NCBI GenBank assembly: GCA_038503075.1
Contig: JBCAML010000003.1
Location: forward strand, 682,001 to 746,000
DNA from: Gyromitra esculenta
Taxonomy: Eukaryota; Ascomycota; Pezizomycetes; Pezizales; Discinaceae
DNA length: 64,000 bases
Direction: 5' to 3'
The stretch's first letter is position 1; every line of letters starts with the position of its first letter. Below are positions 59,066 to 64,000 of this stretch, one piece after another. Both the position numbers and the translations under genes were made by a program. A model generated the notes under the pieces. The model was not told the DNA's origin and did not search any database. It was given only the letters and a program-made list of their open reading frames with translations.

Positions 59066-60656
59066 ATTCAAAAATCTGTGGCAAGAACTTGATGAGAATC
59101 ACAGATGAATGTCGATGAGAGCAGAGATGGAAGGGATGATAAAAGAAGGGGGGGAGATGAAGAGGGGTATGGCGGGGCCAGCAGCACAGCTTCACCAGTG
59201 ATATCAGAAGTAACACGCTCAGCAAGGAACGACGTAACAGAGATCATGGAAACAAACCAGTTACGTATCCAGGAAAGCGTTTTCCTAGGATGTCTGCACG
59301 GCACAATGCAGCCAAGTTCCAATTCTGTGATTTGTCCCAGCTAATAGCAGAAAAGGCGCCACCAAAATGTACTTTTTGGTATCTACGGCTACGGGGATTA
59401 AGACCGCCGCCAGTCCAGGAACTGCATCTCTAGGCGCTACCATACACTCGCTAAGCGGAAAAGAATACATCGAGCACATGAAAGTCGACATGGAGTGGGG
59501 CGATATCGGTACTTCTATGTTAAAAAAGGGCATGTCTAGGTATCTATTTTATCCCATTTGCAAACAAGAGGCTAAGGCGGGGAAACATCGTGAAGAAAGA
59601 GCCTGAGAGTCCCAGCTGCATATATAATTGTGCTTTGCTTTGCTTTGCTATATGTGCCTACCTTACAGGCCCTTCTTGCATACACGCAGATTCTCGCTCT
59701 ATCCATTTCTGCATAATGAAAAGCCGCCGGCAACCATAGGATCCAGATCTCTCTGGCGATAAGCCGCCGGATGCCTAGCATCTACGTCACTATCGTCTTT
59801 TAGCCTTTACTGCTATCAGCCGCATCCTTATCGCACAGGGGTCAGAGTACCTTGCGATCAACGGTCCGTGCGCCAACGGTTCCGTGGTCCAACGAAAAGC
59901 TTTTTGCAACTGCAAAACTCCGGTTGTGGCAAAATCAGCTATAAATTCGAAAGTATTTATGCATATTGCTGTTCTGCAAGAATATCCGAGAATTTAGCCA
60001 TCAGTATGTCATTGGATATCTAAGTCTGTGATAGCTTTCTGGCCGCTCAGAAGGCCGGTGGCGATGCGAGGCCGTGGAGTGCGAAGTAACGTAATCGCGT
60101 GAAAGATTTTTAATAGCTGCGGCGCACCTGCCCTTAAACCCGAGAAAATGTGAATTCAGTGCCCTAGAATTATACCCAAGAAAAGTCACGGTCGAGCACT
60201 CGGTCATTCCTTATATGAATCAAATCGAAACTACATGTACATATACATGTAATTCACCCTAGGGAAGATACACCACATACGGGCAACCCGCCAGATCACT
60301 TATATAGTGTTTTATCTTCCTCTAACTCCAAAAATGAATTTCCCTGGAGAAAAGATAACAATTGGCCGACGTGGCATAACCTTCAATCACCTGTGAGCGT
60401 GCGGATGAATACCAAGGTGCCATAAACCTTTTTCCAAGGTTTATTTATGTGCATGGTGGGTATTATGGTTTTGCGCCGAAAATAAGACTGTACAACTCAT
60501 CAATCTCCACTATTCAAATCTACCCACATTTATTCCCAATATATATGTCTATTTATCCCTGAAAGAAAGAAAAAGCTGATAGAACCATAGCAAGTAATGG
60601 ATAGAGGCTGTGACTTTCTGGTATGAACAATCATTGACGACAACGCCTTCGTAGGT

Positions 60657-61061
60657 ACAATATGTACCAAGCCGGAGCGCGGGAAAGTGATGCACATTTT
60701 GGCTTAGCAGCACCCAAACAGCACCCAAACACCCCATTTCAGCACAACACAAAACTCAATATAAGTGGATATTTTAATTGATAACCTTAATTAGCCACCC
60801 TCTGGGATCAAATATCTATTTTTGCTTCATGGAAAATGCACATATTAAGTAAAGAGAACATGGGATCATCAATTTTCAAACAAAAATCCTTGTGATGATA
60901 AATGACAACAAGATTTGTTTTAGGTTTCTTACTAAGCTTAGAGCCTATGTAGCCTAACTTCCCACCTAATTTTTTTTCATACTAGCTACATGTAGTTGTG
61001 TGGTTGTTGAGAATTAAGGGAATGTGCATCACTTTCCCGCATCCCTTGGTACAATACATGT
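60657..61061. mobile_element. MITE-like element with about 40-bp imperfect terminal inverted repeats
   Basis: A perfect 20-bp inverted repeat (60679-60698 and 61021-61040, GCGGGAAAGTGATGCACATT) extends outward into the matching GTACCAAG/CTTGGTAC blocks, giving terminal repeats of about 40 bp at each end. The 322 bp between the perfect arms have no coding capacity. Size and structure fit a non-autonomous DNA transposon. I could not prove a target-site duplication. Confidence 0.55.
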
Positions 61062-63480
61062 GTGTGTGAGTATTTTTAATATCTCTAATCTCTCTTATTA
61101 ATATAGGGTCTTTCGGTTCTATTTTCTATCTCACTAATAACAATATACTACTTTGCTAGACAGCCAAAAGAAAAGAAAAAGCCTATAGGCTCACCTATAT
61201 GTATACATGTATGTATATGGAAGAAGAAATATACATGTAACTATATGTACAACAGTATGAATAGGTGACTAGCCTAAATTCATATAGAGGCTATGTGCAT
61301 CATAGCTCTGGCGTATTGCAATTGTAGGGATAGACATACGGTACCTTTTTTGAGACTGCATGTGCTGAATTAGGATAGCACACGACCGCTCACCTCAGTA
61401 CAGTAACTTAATCCACATGTAAGTTAAGGTTGTATGATGAATTGCGATTGCGCCATCCCAGCATGCAGAGAGAGGTTAGTTGCCGGAGGAGAGAAAAAAG
61501 ACCGTTCTTTCGATAGAAGCCCAAATATACACTACACGTATTAAACAGCACTCCGAATACCGTGTGTAGTCGTGAGCTACAATCTAGCTTCACCACAGGT
61601 TGAGCCCGGCGCGGTACTGGGCGTGACAAAAAATGATTGAAGCCACAAAATTTAACTATTTAGAGGTTCGTTCTCTTCGTAAGCCACGCTGCAGAGCAAA
61701 GCTAAATTGTGCTTCACAAGTACATAGAGTATGTTTTTATTGATATGTTGCTATCTTCATAGGGAGTAAACGAACGACCCTAGCGTGCAACTATCGGCGT
61801 ATATATCTGCCGCCCCAGCAGTTCCTCTATCTACGATCAATAAAAATCACTCACTCCCGGAGTAACGTTAATATATCATGACCATCCTAGATGAAAATAT
61901 TACAAGCAATAAAAAAAAGACCCTAAATACTTACTGTTGCCCACTTTACCGATCGTGACGGTAAGGCTCTGCGGTAATCTTTCCATATCTCCGAGATCGA
62001 GAGCTACGTATAGGGGAGATCCTACAAGTCACTGTCAGATTTTAGTTTCTGGGAAGCGTGCAACGTGAAAAAGTTCCCCTACAGGTACATGTACCCCTTA
62101 GGATGTGCATCGCTTTGTATGGATTTCCTTAGTGGATCTTTGGTAGGCGGGTAGGCCCGGAGCTTCTTCGGGATAGAACGGGAGGAAACCTGGAGAGAGT
62201 TTCATTTCCCTTTCGCATACCCGCAGTATGGTAGGAGGATGCCGGGCCCTGGAATTTGGTTATACGAAAAACTGAGTAGAAATTGAGTAACGTACTTTCA
62301 TGGATCTGACTTAGGCTGGTTTAGAAATGCTCTGAAGTCGGCTTAGACACGCCACTTGATCTCCGAGAGATTCCTTCGCAGGCTAGTGGTGAGTTTAATA
62401 CCCCAGTACAACGCTACCCAGTTTTCCGAGTTTTTACGGTATACTGCATGTAAATATTAAGGGGATAAATCTCAAATTGATTAAGGGGTTTCTCTATATC
62501 GTTCACATATCATCTTTCTGAAATGCTGTAGTCCTTCAGATGTCCAAGCAAAGATTACAGGGATCAATCCATTTAGACAGTTACATGTATTTCCCCACTA
62601 TGAAATCAGGAGATACTGTGCTAAAAACTGCTTTGAGAGAGACTGGATATAGTTCTCGTGCTTTAATTAGTCCAGATTCTGCCAGCGGTTCGAAAGGAGA
62701 GACATTTGTATAGCTGTATGTTGTCACGATTTCCCGACACAAGTCTTTAGTTTGGGAGCGACTTTTAGATTTTGCTGAATGAAGTATTTAATTATTTAAT
62801 ATCGTTAAGCATTTTGGAGCAAGCATGTAGGTATCCGCAGATAGCCCTGGCTACGAAAACTTTGTTTCAGGGTTGCCGAGCGCTAGGTTTTCGCAGTTAA
62901 ACCCTTTGTATGTGGGGTTTCTTGGGTAGCCCATACAGATACCCGTTTCCTTCGTGAACTGCAGCACAACTACATGTACGTACTTACATGTACTCATACA
63001 TTGTATTGCGGGACGAACCGGAAACGTGCAAAAGTTCTTGGGGGCTCCGCCCCTATTAGCCTAATGATCGAAACCGGATCAGATCCATGCGAGTGTGGGG
63101 AAAGCCATCTCGGCCATCGAGCTCATGTCCCAAATTCCGGGGAACGACCAACATCAAGCTCAAAATTCGTACTTGGGATTTGCTTCGTAATGATCATCTC
63201 AAAATACTCGGGTGGTACGACACGGCCAGCTCGTGCAGAACCTTAACCTGGTCCTGGATAGTTGACAAATCATAAAGGCACCATCCGCCCGCGTGCTCGT
63301 ATCGCTACCCACGGTAACTGACGCCTCGAAGGCATTTGATGAGGATAACAGAAACCATACGATGCTTACATTTATTTATATTTTTTCTGTTAGCGCGGCC
63401 TACAAACTTAGTAGTGCTGGTAATATAAACCGGATCACGAGTAGAAGCATCACAAGGACGTTCCACATGCACGAAAAAAC

Positions 63481-63642
63481 ACAGCACCGGGAAGGGAGGT
63501 GAAATCGGTACATAATTCTCATGGATGCGGGAGTAAATTGGTAGTGCCACAGAGTTCGCAAAAGTAATACGGTAATCATCCTGACTTATTCTTGAATTTT
63601 CTAACAATATGTACCAAAAACACTCTACTCTCCGGTACTGTA
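63481..63642. repeat. Dispersed repeat, copy B
   Basis: 162 bp matching 22982-23149 in the same orientation, from ACAGCACCGG to CCGGTACTGTA, with mostly C/T and G/A differences. Shared blocks include ACAGAGTTC, GTAATACGGTA and ACCAAAAACAC. Confidence 0.8.
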
Positions 63643-64000
63643 CTAGAAAATAGAGAGAGGAAAGCTGGTAAATTGATAAGATATTATTAGAGAGTCGCCT
63701 ACTGGAGTACAAAACAGCCGTTGCGATGAGTGACCAAACCAGGGGTTGTCTGCGTGACATTTGCGGGAGCGGCTGTTTCTGCACATGCTGGTGAATTATG
63801 TTGGATGGGCTTGTGCGAAAACATTAAATTCCTCGGCCCGGAAACTGCGCGCTTGATTCCAACACTACGCTAATAAAGAGCCTGAATGTCAAAGCTCACC
63901 CCTCCCCCGCATTTCTCAGCTTCTTTCCAACGAGTTATTTCCAACCTTTAGCCCACGCCACGCCATCTCCTGCAGCAAACTAGAGTTTTGTACGTAAGGC

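Larger units (their letters stand above)
59066..64000. other. 4.9-kb gene-poor spacer to the window end
   Basis: Starts with the promoter of the GH63 gene. No supportable gene follows. It carries nine TACATGTA copies (60.2-63.0 kb), a MITE-like inverted repeat (60657-61061) and copy B of a dispersed repeat (63481-63642). A plus-strand ORF of 79 codons at 59367 and others up to 159 codons show no recognisable domains. Confidence 0.45.

Noticed and set aside
59367..59606. 79-codon plus-strand ORF upstream of the GH63 gene
   Set aside because: No domain or clear signal sequence, and nothing supports it beyond being open.
1..64000. CRISPR arrays, rRNA genes, telomere repeats, retrotransposon or phage genes, secondary-metabolite cluster
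   Set aside because: I looked for direct repeats with regular spacers, 5S rRNA signature words, TTAGGG runs, reverse transcriptase or integrase motifs, and PKS/NRPS motifs, and saw none.

Overview
This is nuclear DNA from a filamentous ascomycete. Small GT-AG introns (about 50-100 nt, with CTAAC/CTGAC-like branch points) interrupt almost every gene. The gene set is fungal: RIB1, GUA1, DBP6, WBP1, a BET bromodomain protein, an HMG-box regulator and a GH7 cellobiohydrolase. Low gene density, large spacers and a retained GH7 gene would fit a Pezizomycete-like lineage, but that placement is inference.

Layout. 1-16 kb is gene-rich: a 5'-truncated SNF2-family ATPase, a flavin monooxygenase fused to a DUF6314-like domain, mitochondrial seryl-tRNA synthetase, the ribosome-biogenesis helicase DBP6, the oligosaccharyltransferase subunit WBP1 and a secreted GH7 cellobiohydrolase. 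16-26 kb is almost empty except for an Naa40/NAT4-type histone N-acetyltransferase at 21.4 kb. 26-36 kb holds GUA1 (GMP synthase), RIB1 (GTP cyclohydrolase II), an HMG-box factor and an SGNH-type esterase. 36-41 kb is a spacer ahead of the BET protein. 43.7-48 kb is a spacer with a decayed membrane-protein gene. 48-59 kb holds a COG2907-like FAD oxidoreductase, a small RRM protein, a 55-residue B12D/MLRQ-like protein, an RCC1-repeat protein, a cyclin and an eleven-exon GH63-family glycosidase. 59-64 kb is spacer.

The genes do not form a pathway or a secondary-metabolite cluster. Most are housekeeping: translation, ribosome assembly, N-glycosylation, purine and riboflavin synthesis, chromatin. 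GUA1 and RIB1 both bear on GTP (synthesis and consumption) and are neighbours on the minus strand, which may be chance. I rebuilt exon structures by hand; in each multi-exon model given, exon lengths sum to a whole number of codons. One gene, the RCC1 protein, needs either a 19-nt intron or a one-base frameshift.

I see no wholly new system. The most unusual signals are: the palindrome TACATGTA occurring 24 times, only outside the coding exons modelled; micro-exons of 12-14 nt in the B12D-like gene and 14 nt in GUA1; a near-perfect 30-bp inverted repeat at 12.9-13.1 kb; a MITE-like inverted repeat at 60.7-61.1 kb; and a dispersed repeat shared by 23.0 and 63.5 kb whose copies differ mainly by transitions.
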